Assembly: GCF_036588685.1 (NCBI RefSeq)
Contig: NC_086386.1
Coordinates: 44,129,878-44,193,877, forward strand
DNA: 64,000 nt
Direction: 5' to 3'
From: Mytilus trossulus
Lineage: Eukaryota; Mollusca; Bivalvia; Mytilida; Mytilidae
The position numbers and the translations under genes are program-made. The notes beneath the pieces are model-generated. The model searched no databases. It saw only the letters and a list, made by a program, of their open reading frames with translations, and was not told where the DNA came from. Below, in pieces: positions 48,601 through 57,063 of the stretch; the first letter of the stretch is position 1; the number at the start of each line of letters is the position of its first letter.

Positions 48601-50491
48601 TTGACCCTGACAATATTTGACCGTTGTTAGGGCACTATATTCGTGATTTTCATTTAATGATGCGTGAATTCATTGCATTGTGTTCAATGCTATAAGCTAA
48701 AATCAGGACAATGATGTGTTTGTTGTTGTTGTTATGAATTTACATTTCATCCTGGGACCCTTGGTTAAATAACTTACTAAACGCTGGGTGCTTTGTTGGT
48801 GCTGAAGATCGAACATGATCTAGTTCTTTCCATTTAAACATAAGTTGTTAATATTTTATTTTGTGGATAGAAGTCTCAACGCGACCAAATTTGTCTCGTT
48901 ATTTGTTTATATCAGAAAAAGGACAAAGATACAGAAGAGAATATTTAAAAACAAAGCAGACATAGCATAATTACATACTTTTGTTTTAAACTTTCAGCGA
49001 TATTCAAAAGTTTTTGAAAAATTAGAGAAGAAAGTAGATAAAGAGAACATAGTTGAAGAAAAACTGTTTGTTCAAATACAGAACCTTGGTCCAAAAGACG
49101 TTTTCGTAAGTTGTACCTGTTAATTAGAAATAAACAAAAACATCATGCACAAGTTTGCTCTGAATTACAAGCTACTGGACTTGTGATACCTTCGGGAACA
49201 ATGGATCTTATGCAGGTACCTAAATATTACACTAATTTTGAAGTAACAAAATAGTACTGAATATTAAAAGTAGATTTCCAGTACACAATTAGTACCTATG
49301 CAAAAGTAGCTGTGTAGTCAGGAATAGAATATGAACAGATATGTAAGGGAATGAGAGTTGTCTCTCTTCGAACAGAAAATTGAATAGTTTATAATCCTCT
49401 ATCAGAATTGTAAAGTGTGGATAATGTATAGCATTGCGTAATCAAGATATCTCAATACTTTCACTAAAGTCGAAGTTATTTGAAAGGCAAATTCGGATGG
49501 CTGCTTCAGCTGATGGACATGAAGTATTGCAACTGGATAGTATGAGCTGATACATACTATAACGTTCAATTAAATCGTGAATGAAAAAAACCTTAGTGTT
49601 ATTAGAAATATAAGGAGAAAACAAGATGGAATGATAATCATTAATCGGATACGGACATGAAACACCTTATTAGTATTGTAAGATAAGTTTTCATTTAATT
49701 AATTATAATTCAGACCAAGTTAATGGTCCTAATACTAAATGTTGACGAAAATATGTGACTTGTTTTAAAGGGGTTAGAGCAAGTCGCATTTGGAATGATA
49801 AGCAACACAACAAGTACGATATTAGTATCAGATGGTGCTGAATGTATACTGATTAACAAGAAATATTTCCAACAACATCTGAATGACGAAGGAGCCAAAC
49901 GATTAAGACGAACTGTATGTATAATAGTGTGACTAAAATCATAGTTTTTGTAATTGATAATTTTGCTTAAGTTTGGTCCCACGATTATTGAAATTATTGA
50001 AAATATGTATTCCACGAATAATGAATCGACAGTATTTAAAATACCCAGATTTCCTATCGTTATAGATTTGAAAACTTAAATATCCAGATGTAAATGATCA
50101 CATCAGTTTGATCGGGTTGTTTCTCTAGAATCTAAAAAGTTAAGGATGGTAAGCATATTTGGTTACTCTTTAAATGCCCCTTCAGTCTCATACCTTCTGA
50201 AGTGTCTAAGTATTTTTAGCATCCCCCGACTTTCGATATGCTTTAATTAGTCAAATCCAGAAAAACGCTTCGGACGCATGTAATTTATATGTTAGGCCAA
50301 ATCATAACTCATTGATTTAAAATAATGTTTCCTTGTTAATTCTTTTGCAGCTTCAACCTTTACCGTCAGAAGAAAGCCTACAACAGAAACTTCAGGATAA
50401 AACAAACTGGGAGGCATACAAAGCATTGACAGTCATAGATCAAATATTGTATAAAAGACAGGTTCAAAATACAGATTCCTTGTTCTACTGA
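30310..50491 (+). CDS. CNBD2: Gene B: CNBD2-like cyclic nucleotide-binding protein (14 exons, 807 aa)
   Basis: Spliced from 30310-30657, 40235-40696, 41994-42185, 42399-42565, 43191-43264, 44182-44255, 44801-45030, 45868-46019, 47393-47563, 48228-48310, 48510-48587, 48998-49105, 49771-49914 and 50351-50491; all junctions are GT/AG and keep frame. Residues ~372-460 form a CNB domain: V-I-I-R-Q-G, then Y-L-I-I-S-G, then the phosphate-binding cassette FGELALMHGSKRTATV with Glu440 and Arg449 kept. Residues ~505-765 form a second CNB-like fold whose cassette (FGLEQVAFGMISNTTS) lacks that pair and which is split by an insertion with a basic S-R-K-K-K-R-R-R run. CNBD2 (CRIS) is a cAMP-binding protein of sperm formation and flagellar bending, so a cytosolic ciliary or sperm role is likely. 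It is longer than the human protein. Two other first-exon sets upstream may replace exon 1. Confidence 0.8.
30690..30780 (-). repeat. Repeat family R2, reverse fragment
   Basis: TTTTCTACCTCAGGCATAGA, CCTTAGCTGTATTTGGCAAA and AGGAATTTTGGTCCTCAAAA are the reverse of the R2 middle part. It begins 30 bases after the exon c donor. Confidence 0.7.
31370..31815 (+). repeat. Interspersed repeat family R5, 5' and middle part
   Basis: AAGTCAGGCGCCTCTGGCCT, TTTGGAGTTTAGTATGACGT and TTAGGGGCCAGTGAA match the copy at 51500-51846. The upstream part holds a degraded 70-codon hydrophobic open frame (31436) that belongs to the repeat. Confidence 0.65.
32880..33240 (+). repeat. Repeat family R3, fullest copy
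   Basis: It runs from AGAAGGTGTGGTATGATTGT through AGGTCACCGTACGGCC, AGGCCCCGATGAGACAAT, CTCCTGACTTGGGACAGGCA and GCGGGATCCCAACCCTCCCT to CTGGGACAGTGG. Confidence 0.8.
34550..34595 (-). repeat. SINE-like 3' tail, reverse strand
   Basis: Four GATT units, then GTTGGTTGCTTAACGTCCAG; same tail as at 3105. Confidence 0.55.
34930..35235 (+). repeat. Repeat family R4, fullest copy
   Basis: CATCGTTGACAATGTAATGG, CAGGTTCAATCCACCATTTT, TGCCTGTACCAAGTCAGGAA and TTTTCCTCGGAGTTCGGTAT appear in the shared order. Confidence 0.75.
35340..35395 (-). repeat. SINE-like 3' tail, reverse strand
   Basis: TGATTGATTGATTGTTGTTT, then ATGTTCAGTGACAAATATTT; a diverged version of the tail at 34550. Confidence 0.5.
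38331..38710 (+). mobile_element. TTAA-bounded ~380-bp MITE-like element, copy 1
   Basis: The element lies between TTAA (38327-38330) and TTAA (38711-38714). It starts TGGAGTTCGCTTCTCAG and ends AGCCAGCTTCCC. The 41467 copy has near-identical ends and length. TTAA flanks and GGGAG-type ends suggest a piggyBac-mobilised non-autonomous element; it has no coding capacity. Confidence 0.65.
40235..40696 (+). CDS. CNBD2: Gene B common exon 1 (exon 2 of model)
   Basis: Acceptor TTTTATATAG, donor ATTCAG/GTAGGC, phase 0 both sides. It encodes residues 117-270, which end with a helix-strand stretch before the 41994 exon. The three upstream N-terminal options all fit this acceptor. Confidence 0.78.
41467..41847 (+). 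mobile_element. TTAA-bounded ~380-bp MITE-like element, copy 2
   Basis: Flanked by TTAA at 41463-41466 and 41848-41851. It starts GGGAGTTCGCTCCTCAG and ends AGCCAGCTTCC. Shared internal blocks with copy 1 include TTTTTGGCGGGAAAATATTC, GGCTTATCATTATACATGTA and TTTTTCAAGGCATTCAAA. Confidence 0.7.
41994..42185 (+). CDS. CNBD2: Gene B exon 3
   Basis: Acceptor ACTTATTTCAG, donor GAGAA/GTAAGT, phase 0. It encodes residues 271-334, a basic amphipathic helix (V-R-F-R-R-A-V-K-N-V-Q) and a D-P-A-D-Y segment. Confidence 0.85.
42399..42565 (+). CDS. CNBD2: Gene B exon 4 (start of CNB domain 1)
   Basis: Acceptor TTTTATGTAG, donor GAACA/GTAAGT. It encodes residues 335-389, ending Q-R-S-L-V-R-V-G-W-Y-E, the helix that leads into the first CNB barrel. 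Confidence 0.88.
42566..43190. other. Gene B intron, nothing recognised
   Basis: About 625 bases of A+T-rich intron with no repeat that I can match to the families here. Confidence 0.6.
43191..43264 (+). CDS. CNBD2: Gene B exon 5 (CNB domain 1)
   Basis: Acceptor CTGTTTACAG, donor ACAG/GTAATT. It encodes the barrel strands R-V-I-I-R-Q-G-H and F-Y-L-I-I-S-G-T. Confidence 0.9.
43265..44181. other. Gene B intron with a decayed R1-like stretch
   Basis: At 43305-43420 AGAGGCGCCAGATACCAAAG and nearby words resemble the start of R1, but weakly. Otherwise nothing is recognised. Confidence 0.45.
44182..44255 (+). CDS. CNBD2: Gene B exon 6 (CNB domain 1)
   Basis: Acceptor AATAATTTCAG, donor TTTGGG/GTAATC, phase 1 in and 0 out. 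It encodes A-I-V-T-I-M-D through K-G-N-S-F-G, leading into the phosphate-binding cassette. Confidence 0.88.
44801..45030 (+). CDS. CNBD2: Gene B exon 7 (phosphate-binding cassette)
   Basis: Acceptor TATTATTACAG, donor TTTCAG/GTACTA. It encodes E-L-A-L-M-H-G-S-K-R-T-A-T-V, with the Glu and Arg that contact the ribose and cyclic phosphate in CNB domains, then the linker to the second fold. Confidence 0.92.
45031..45867. other. Gene B intron, nothing recognised
   Basis: About 840 bases without a supported feature; the antisense open frame at 45520-45759 has no domain. Confidence 0.55.
45868..46019 (+). CDS. CNBD2: Gene B exon 8 (CNB-like domain 2, first half)
   Basis: Acceptor TATTATTTTAG, donor TTATAA/GTAAGT. 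It encodes R-R-G-V-L-L-C-K-D and W-V-Y-I-I-K-T-G-N-C-R-V-L-K, the pattern of CNB barrel strands 1-4. Confidence 0.88.
46107..46180 (+). repeat. Short tandem repeat built on a palindrome
   Basis: A 25-base unit containing TATAACATTATAC and AATATACATTG repeats about 2.6 times. The stretch GGTATAATG-TATAA-CATTATACC can be read as an inverted repeat, so it may form a hairpin. Confidence 0.75.
46181..47392. other. Gene B intron, nothing recognised
   Basis: About 1.2 kb of A+T-rich sequence without a matched repeat or exon. Confidence 0.55.
47393..47563 (+). CDS. CNBD2: Gene B exon 9 (insertion in CNB-like domain 2)
   Basis: Acceptor ATATCTTTTCAG, donor CAGTC/GTAAGT. It encodes a Ser/Thr-rich, probably disordered segment with S-R-K-K-K-R-R-R, a nuclear-localisation-like or acidic-surface-binding run. 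Phases match both neighbours. Confidence 0.78.
47564..48227. other. Gene B intron, nothing recognised
   Basis: About 660 bases with no supported feature. Confidence 0.55.
48228..48310 (+). CDS. CNBD2: Gene B exon 10 (insertion, helical)
   Basis: Acceptor CGTTTTCAG, donor GGAAAG/GTGAGA. It encodes a charged helix, E-E-H-K-K-E-V-E-M-L-Y-D-K-L. Confidence 0.78.
48510..48587 (+). CDS. CNBD2: Gene B exon 11
   Basis: Acceptor TTTCTTTTCAG, donor TTAGGC/GTACGT, phase 0. 48588 is the GT that agrees in phase with the next exon. Confidence 0.7.
48588..48997. other. Gene B intron, nothing recognised
   Basis: About 410 bases with no supported feature. Confidence 0.55.
48998..49105 (+). CDS. CNBD2: Gene B exon 12
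   Basis: Acceptor AAACTTTCAG, donor GTTTTC/GTAAGT, phase 0. It encodes a Lys/Glu helix and then V-Q-I-Q-N-L-G-P-K-D-V-F, resuming the second CNB-like fold. Confidence 0.82.
49106..49770. other. Gene B intron with possible repeat remnants
   Basis: Near 49140-49205, ACTTGTGATACCTTCGGGAA resembles the 3' part of R2 (GGTGATACCCTCGGGG type). The rest is unmatched. Confidence 0.4.
49771..49914 (+). CDS. CNBD2: Gene B exon 13 (CNB-like domain 2, degenerate cassette)
   Basis: Acceptor TGTTTTAAAG, donor CGAACT/GTATGT, phase 0. It encodes G-L-E-Q-V-A-F-G-M-I-S-N-T-T-S-T-I at the position of the phosphate-binding cassette. The A-L-x-x-x-x-P-R-A-A pattern is absent, so nucleotide binding here is doubtful. 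Confidence 0.87.
50351..50491 (+). CDS. CNBD2: Gene B terminal exon 14
   Basis: Acceptor TTCTTTTGCAG. It encodes the C-terminal helix (W-E-A-Y-K-A-L-T-V-I-D-Q-I-L-Y) and stops at TGA 50489-50491. Confidence 0.87.
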   Translation, partial: LQPLPSEESLQQKLQDKTNWEAYKALTVIDQILYKRQVQNTDSLFY

Positions 50492-50499
50492 ATACTCAA

Positions 50500-50574
50500 A
50501 ATAAAAAAATTGTTTTATTTTTTAAGTGAATTTCAATGTCTAGCTTACATGAAAGAGAAAGCCTAGCAAATAAA
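50500..50574 (+). other. Candidate polyadenylation signals of gene B
   Basis: AATAAA occurs at 50500-50505, only 9 bases after the stop, and at 50569-50574. The second is the more plausible distance. Confidence 0.5.
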
Positions 50575-50964
50575 TACATGTATACAAATGTACATCATAA
50601 ATCAAATCAGAAAAAGGATAACACTCAAATTGGAATATATAGTAGAAGTTTGTTATTTTACTGAAGTTTTACCTCCTTTTAAGATTTTTAAACATTAACT
50701 TCTGTTTATCATCGCTTAACTTATCTACATTTTGATTTTCTTGTACTTTTCATTAAACTGGCCCAAATATGACATGGTTGGAAATTAGAACGATCATAGG
50801 AAACATGTGTACTAAGTTCAAGTTGATTGTACTTTAGCGTGAAGCCGCAAAAACGGACGCACATACCGAAAAAAACAGAACGCCACAAAGTGGGGAATAA
50901 AAATACTTGCAAGACGCTGCTGCATGTTAATACTACTTTTCAGAGTCCATCAGGATGTTAATAA

Positions 50965-51115
50965 AGAACAAGATGTGTTATGATTGCTAATGAGATAAAT
51001 ACCCACCAGACTAAGGAACTAGGATTTAAGCAACCGTTGTTCTTGTATGGCACATAATAGCAAAACTCAATAAACAATAAAGTCAGCTGTAAAAGGCCCT
51101 ACCATGACAAATTGG
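50965..51115 (+). repeat. Repeat family R3, decayed copy
   Basis: CAAGATGTGTTATGATTGCT and CAGCTGTAAAAGGCCCTACC match R3 with substitutions and deletions. Confidence 0.65.
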
Positions 51116-51499
51116 GTCTCTTTGCGTTTTTGTCAATCTCATAGTTTAATTGTGACAGCAAAGCTTTTTGCAATGTCATGTTTCTGGGAAGTTGTAATTG
51201 ATTGATATCCGTCCAATGGATTTTTTTCTGGTTTGTTTTGTATCCAGTCACTGCACTGGGGGCCACTATAAACAATAGTAGAACTTGTAAAAGGTTTATG
51301 CATTTGTCAAACAAATGTTACAATGTATTTTTGTTATATTTTTTGTTGGTTTGATGTTATATTTACTAACCTCTCTTTCAATTTTTTCTACAAATATCAT
51401 TGATTAAAATCTACTATTATTGAAAAAGGAATATTTTTAAATTTTATTTAAATAATGACAACATTGATGCTTTGAGAACAAATAATAAACTATAAAACA

Positions 51500-51846
51500 T
51501 GGGCAATTCAATGAATATCTTTTACAAGTAGGGATCTCATAAACATGTTTAACCTGCAGCAATTGTGTGCCTGTCTCAAGTCAGGAGCCTCTGGCCTTTG
51601 TTAGTCTTGTATGATTTTTAATTTTAGTTTCTTTTGTATAATTTGGAGTTAAGTATGACGTCCATAATAACTGTACTAGTGTACATATTTTTTAAGGGGC
51701 CATCTGAAGGACGCCTAAGGGTATGGGAGTTGCTCGCTACATTGAAGACCCATTGGTGGCCTTCCACTGTTGTCTGCTCTATAGTCGGGTTGTTGTTTGA
51801 CACATTCCCACTTTCCTTTCTCAATCTTATTAAAAACATGTCTTAA
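51500..51846 (+). repeat. Repeat family R5, 3' part, well kept
   Basis: AAGTCAGGAGCCTCTGGCCT, TTTAAGGGGCCATCTGAAGG, TTGCTCGCTACATTGAAGAC and GTCGGGTTGTTGTTTGACAC are typical of this dispersed family. Open frames on both strands at 51624-51846 belong to it. Confidence 0.7.
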
Positions 51847-52074
51847 TATGGATATCCAAATCTATATATGAATATTTGTAGAAATATAGAATGCAGTATT
51901 TTGTGCACTATTTATTTCATCTCAAAGTTGTGGTGAAGTCTGTACAATCGATTCATAAGAAACCAGCCTCATAATTAAATTTAATTTAAAAGACAGAAGT
52001 GTACAAGGGAGCAAACACAAATCCCAAATCATTGGTCAAATAAATAAAGGCAACAGTGTCATTTTGGTCTCTTC

Positions 52075-52120
52075 TGGACAGTTGTCTCATTGGCAATCAT
52101 ACCACATCTTCTTTTTTTTA
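52075..52120 (-). repeat. Repeat family R3, reverse fragment
   Basis: GTTGTCTCATTGGCAATCAT then ACCACATCTTC is the reverse of the R3 start. A second such fragment lies at 53915-53945. Confidence 0.65.
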
Positions 52121-52774
52121 TTTTAACGGTAGTGTAGCACTGTTCAAAGTTCATAAATCAAAAGATAACATGTCAAAACACAGATAAGACAAATCCTAGT
52201 AATATTTCTACAATTAAACTGCATTAGTTTATGTTTAAAGAGGCATTTTAAATTAAGTCCCTTTCTATGTATGAGAGCGTTTACTTATAGCTTGAATGGT
52301 TTCAGATTTGAAAAAAAACAAACTAACTGAGCATTTTCCTCTAAGATTAATACAGAAACATACAATAATATAGAAGCATATTTCATAACTGTAGCTATAT
52401 TTGTCAATTCACAATTTCATTATGGAAAGGCAGTGAACATAAATATGGTACACTTTATCCATCTTGCTTTAATATTTTAAATCAAATACCAATTCTGATT
52501 GAAAGCCATTATGAATATGTATGAAATAAGCTTAATTTTGATTAAACCATATTTTAAATTCATATACTGAAACAATTTGTTTTCCAGGACCTCCAATTTC
52601 TGTGTCATTTATATCCTTCATTGAAATATAAAAATGATGAATGTGTTTTACAAAACTTGTATTTCATAATAAATTGTCTGAAGCCACTTGTGATGACAAC
52701 TACTATAACTACAGCTTTGTTTCATGACGTGAGTACCCAAAAGGGTCTGACATAGTCAATGTTATAATATTTGA

Positions 52775-52945
52775 GTCTGTAGACTTTCCTAAGATGATAT
52801 TTAGGTATGTTCACTATCATTGAACGACCATCATTGATAGAAAATTGGGTCTGTAGATTATCCTTGGATGAAAAAAGATCTGTTGGCTTTCCTTGGATGA
52901 AATAAGGTTTGTAGACTGTCTTTGGATATTTAGATTATCCTTCAT
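52775..52945 (+). repeat. Irregular ~30-base minisatellite at the 3' end of gene C
   Basis: Four diverged units of the type GTCTGTAGACTTTCCTTGGA, with TGAAATAAGG, occur at 52775, 52849, 52880 and 52909. The last unit runs into the stop codon and final residues of gene C. Confidence 0.6.
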
Positions 52946-53126
52946 CTGTTATAAATTTTAGTAATTTTCCAATATCCAAAAATGTTTGCACAAGCTGTTT
53001 TCTATCATCTTTTTGTAGAATATTATATGTTCTACTGTGTGTTACAGTTGCTACTTTATTGTGAAAACATCCATTACACAAATTGTCATAATAACCATCC
53101 TCTGGCTTAAAAGATGTCATTGTCAC
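52935..53126 (-). CDS. Gene C coding exon 4 (terminal)
   Basis: Acceptor TATATTTTTCAG, phase 0. It encodes 63 residues with a C-x2-C-x-H pattern and ends TAA at 52935-52937, within the minisatellite. Confidence 0.8.
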   Translation of the reverse strand: MTMTSFKPEDGYYDNLCNGCFHNKVATVTHSRTYNILQKDDRKQLVQTFLDIGKLLKFITDEG

Positions 53127-56100
53127 CTGAAAAATATAATAATATAATACTTTTGTTTTGTTTATATTCTTGCTGATTTTATGTTGTTAAAGTTTTCATT
53201 CGTTTAAATGTTCCTTTTGAGTATCTTGAATGTCAAGGGGGAAGGGGGTGGTCAAAGTATTTTCTGGATCAGGCCTGACAAAAAAATAATTTCCTTTTCC
53301 ATTTTTTTTTTAATAATAATCAATTCAAACAAGACTTTTTAAATGTGTTCAATCTCTAATCCAAACTAAAAGAGAACTCAGCATGAAAAGGAGGTGCAAT
53401 CTGGGTACATTGTAGCTTCTAATTAATGGAAGACAACCGTGGAAAAGAAGTCACTGGTATCAACAGCAAATGCCCAGTTGATTATCTTTACATATATGGA
53501 GTTTTGAAGTTCAAGTACATAAAGGTTCAAATAACTAAATTTATTCAAGTCTGAAATGTATGTCAAACAGACACAAATTGCAGCAATCAAATGTGTATAT
53601 GTATATCACATTCTAAAATCTAATGAAATAGGACTTCTGATAACCTGCTTAATCCTCATTCTGATATTTCAACACTTTCATATATGATATATATTCAATT
53701 CAATACTAAGATTGTATTTAATTTCAATTGTTTGAAAGTAAATTCATGATACTTTATGATACATTTTACAATCAGTGCAGCTGTAAGAAATGCACAAATT
53801 TAAATATAAACATGAGGTAGTAACATGGTAAATCTTAAGTACAAATTCTCTTCTATGAAGCAGAACAGTTGCCTATACTTACTTAAATCCACTTCATTTG
53901 AAATTTGGCAAATAATTGTCTCATTGGCAATCACACCACATTGCCTTATTCTTATACAAATTTAACATGATAGTATTTGATAAAATGCATGCAACTTGAA
54001 TAGTTTTGGCTTTAAATGAAAGACAGAGATTATTCTACATGATGAAAAAAGAAGACATTGATCAATATTTTTTCCTTTCAGTTAAGGGATAATGTAATTT
54101 GCTGAAAAATCACTGTTACATCCAATATGTTTGATAATATAATGAAAACTTACATTTGTTCCTTGTACAATGAATCCATACATTCCATCATTTCCAAAGG
54201 TTGAAAATGGTAAGGTACACAGAAATTGTCCACCATGTTGACCAATGAGAGAAGATCCAAATTGTTGGGAATAAGATGTTCTCTGTAAGTCTCTTAAATT
54301 CCTTGCAAGGTCCACATCTTGATTGCATTGGTTCACCTGAAGTGAAAAAATACCCACAGGTAAAATGAGAGGAAAGAACTATCACCTTTCAATAATTGTA
54401 CAGAAGAAAAATTTGTCTGTATTACATATCTTCATATGAATGTACATTGGATATTATTAGATAGACATAATGGGATTCAGAATTGGTTTTTTATTTTTAA
54501 ATTCAAATTTGGTTAAAACAATTGCCATTAATCATCCAAGTGTTATACTATTACATCTATGCCAAATTTATTTTCATTTGGTATATTAAAAGAACATGGT
54601 CATCTGCCAAACCATCTAATGAAATATAGAGTCAAAGTGCTGTTAGTGAATTTGATGGATAACTTTATTCTGTGTTTTTCAAAGGTAGTGATAATTCTTG
54701 GAAGATTTAGATATTATGTCAGAACCATAGGGTTTGGTTGCATTAAAACCAATCTTTACACTAAAAAATCATCACATTTATTTTACCGTTATAATAGCAC
54801 AAATCTTCTCTAAACCAGTATCTGTAGGATGGCATAAGATGGCATCTGGACTGGCAACTAAACCTCTACCACAAACTGTCAATGGATAATTTGGGACACT
54901 TGGACTACTCCTACAAAATAAAATACATGTACATTTAGTAACGTGATCATTTGTGAATCTTGTTTTAAGTCCATGTTTTAATTGTATTCTGTTCATAAAA
55001 TCTTAAAGATCACTAATCTAACTTTTACAATAACTTAGTTATCATTTAATATACAATTGTACAGGTATATAGACTTAAAAGTTTCAATCCCAAACAACAA
55101 AAGTAATGTAGCTAAGTTAGAAATATTATCTTGTGTTTGATTGAGATTGCACAACGGGATACCATTTTCTTAAATGAATGATGCTTGTGTAATATACAAA
55201 GTCTATTTGGTAATCTGAACAGAATCTGAGTGACGATGAGACAGCTCTCCAACCAAATAACAATTTATAAAAGTAAACCATTATAGGTCAATGTAAAGCC
55301 TTCAACACTTGGCTCACAACCAACAACAAGCTACAATGTATAAAGGACCCCAAAATTACTAGTGTAAAACCATTCAAAAGGGAAAAACAACAGTCTAATC
55401 AATATAAAAAACCAGAAACGAGAAACACATATAAATTACATAAACAAACGACAACTACTATACATCAGATTCCTCACTTAGGACAGGTGCAAACATTTGC
55501 AGCGGGATTTAACGTTTTAATGGTACCAAACCTTCTGCATATTACTGCTTACATATATATTGACTACTCACACAAAATTCAAGCTAAACATTCTTGCAAA
55601 ACTAACAAAAAGTTCTTGAAACATTCCTTCTGTCACTCCTTCCAATATGTCATTTTTTTGTCGTCCAACCGTAAATGAAAGTTGCCATATTAAATTCTTA
55701 AGGCATGAAGACAACTCTCTGCAAATTCTAGAAAACAAAATAAAATAAGAAAGTTATTTACCATGTTTACAGCTCAGTCAAACACAATACAATATCAACA
55801 AAACAGGTTTACATAGAAACAGCTGTGAACAAGTATTTTTATATAAAGCAAAATGCAAGTATAGACTAGGAAAAAAACATCTTATTTGCGGAAAACAGAA
55901 AACAGCAAGACGCAGAAAAGCGTAAATTTCAAGTCTTCATTAGATTAAAAATATTCTAATAAACGCGGGTTTCAAACAGTCTACAATGTTCTAGTTCAGT
56001 TCTTTATATGAATATATATCATGTTGTATATAGGAAATGAAATAAGTGCACAAGTTATTGTCCAGTAAACACCATTTCAAACAACAGCTAAATCCCTTAT

Positions 56101-57063
56101 TTTCTTATATTGTATTATGTGTTTATAATCAAAAAGTCATCTTCATAGTTCATATACCTTTATGAAATATGTATATATACATGTATATACAAATGTATTA
56201 AAGCAAATCTTTTAACTGTGATTGGAATGCACAGGTTTGTACAGTTGCTTCAACTTTGACCTTAACACAGACCATAACCAAAGCCATTTATGATACATCC
56301 ACTTACCTGCTTACAGTAATTTATCTCAATATTTTAATCTGCTACATGTAACTCTTTTTCTTTAGTTAAGGAATCCATCTGCTCCATTCATAACCCTTTA
56401 ACTTCACACTTAGCCTACATCATGTACATAATTTACATTGTGAACATTATAAAAAATAACTTTTTAGTTTACCTGTTAATGATATTACCTGTCTCTTACT
56501 TCTGATGTTTCTACATAGTCTGCAATCCAATCAGCATCCTCAAATATGTGCTGTATTTTTGAAAGGTCACCAAATTCAATTTCATCAATGTTATTACAGT
56601 CAATGTTAAAGATATTATCAATTGCGTATTGAAAACATTCATATTTCACTTTGTCTTCAGCACTACGGAAGCCAAATTTTAAAATTCTAGGAGACCATTT
56701 CTTCTTCATGGCAAAATGTGAAAGCCCCTTGAAGAATACATCTTCTATATTTGTACATTTTTCAAAGTTCATTCTGAAAGGTGACAGATCCATGGCCGTC
56801 CAGTCTGAAATGTTTTTCTTTATCAAGGATCCTGATGGAAAAATAGGGTTTTCTGAATCTGTTTCACTGTGCATGCTCTCTTCTGGATGGGAGACACAAT
56901 TGTTCTCCACTTCAGAATTGCGTTTTCTCTTGTTCCCTTTGTACCTAACTTGTTCGCTGTTGTTGTCAGAGGAAGCTCCTGACTCAGTACAATGTCTTTT
57001 CATTGGTTGATTTGAAGAATCAGGACAAACTGAGTTATCAAAGTTCTCTTTTGAAGATGCCAT
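52935..57063 (-). CDS. Gene C: unrecognised protein (4 coding exons, 357 aa)
   Basis: Spliced on the minus strand from 57063-56489, 54910-54787, 54336-54154 and 53126-52935. Junctions are GT/AG with phases 2, 0 and 0. The start is ATG 57063, four bases inside an exon whose acceptor is TTTTTTGTACAG, so an upstream untranslated exon exists. Residues 1-85 are Ser/Asn/Glu-rich, with K-G-N-K-R-K-R at 42-48, a likely nuclear localisation signal. Residues ~90-191 look folded and acidic (W-I-A-D-Y-V-E). The C-terminal 165 residues contain G-R-G-L-V-A-S-P-D-A-I and later N-L-C-N-G-C-F-H. I do not recognise the family. A nuclear protein is inferred from the basic cluster only. It converges on gene B with about 2.4 kb between the stops. 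Confidence 0.75.
53127..54153. other. Gene C intron 3
   Basis: About 1 kb, with a small reverse R3 fragment (TGTCTCATTGGCAATCACAC at about 53920). Nothing else is recognised. Confidence 0.55.
54154..54336 (-). CDS. Gene C coding exon 3
   Basis: Acceptor TTTTTTCACTTCAG, donor ACAAAT/GTAAGT, phase 0. It encodes 61 residues including H-G-G-Q-F-L-C-T-L-P-F-S and G-N-D-G-M-Y-G-F-I-V. Confidence 0.85.
54787..54910 (-). CDS. Gene C coding exon 2
   Basis: Acceptor TTATTTTGTAG, donor ATAACG/GTAAAA. It completes a split Arg codon from exon 1 and leaves phase 0. It encodes V-C-G-R-G-L-V-A-S-P-D-A-I-L-C. Confidence 0.82.
54911..56488. other. Gene C intron 1
   Basis: About 1.6 kb, with an R3 copy at 55225-55530. 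The rest is A+T-rich with no supported exon. Confidence 0.55.
55225..55530 (+). repeat. Repeat family R3, diverged near-full copy
   Basis: GATGAGACAGCTCTCCAACC, CATTATAGGTCAATGTAAAG, ATTACATAAACAAACGACAA and CTCACTTAGGACAGGTGCAA follow the R3 order. Confidence 0.7.
56489..57063 (-). CDS. Gene C coding exon 1
   Basis: ATG 57063 begins 191 full codons. The donor is GACAG/GTAATA, phase 2. The exon itself begins at 57067 after a long pyrimidine tract. Confidence 0.82.

Larger units (their letters stand above)
50575..52774. other. Intergenic region between genes B and C (tail to tail)
   Basis: The two genes converge here. The stretch contains R3 and R5 repeats and a reverse R3 fragment, with no supported gene. 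The 3' untranslated region of gene C probably occupies the right end. Confidence 0.6.

Noticed and set aside
54787..54910. A PD-(D/E)XK nuclease site in gene C (S-P-D-A-I ... I-I-T-V)
   Set aside because: The expected E-x-K does not follow once the intron is removed. The resemblance was partly from intronic sequence.
56651..57010. 119-codon open frame on the plus strand
   Set aside because: It is antisense to gene C coding exon 1, whose frame has the better codon pattern, splice sites and start.
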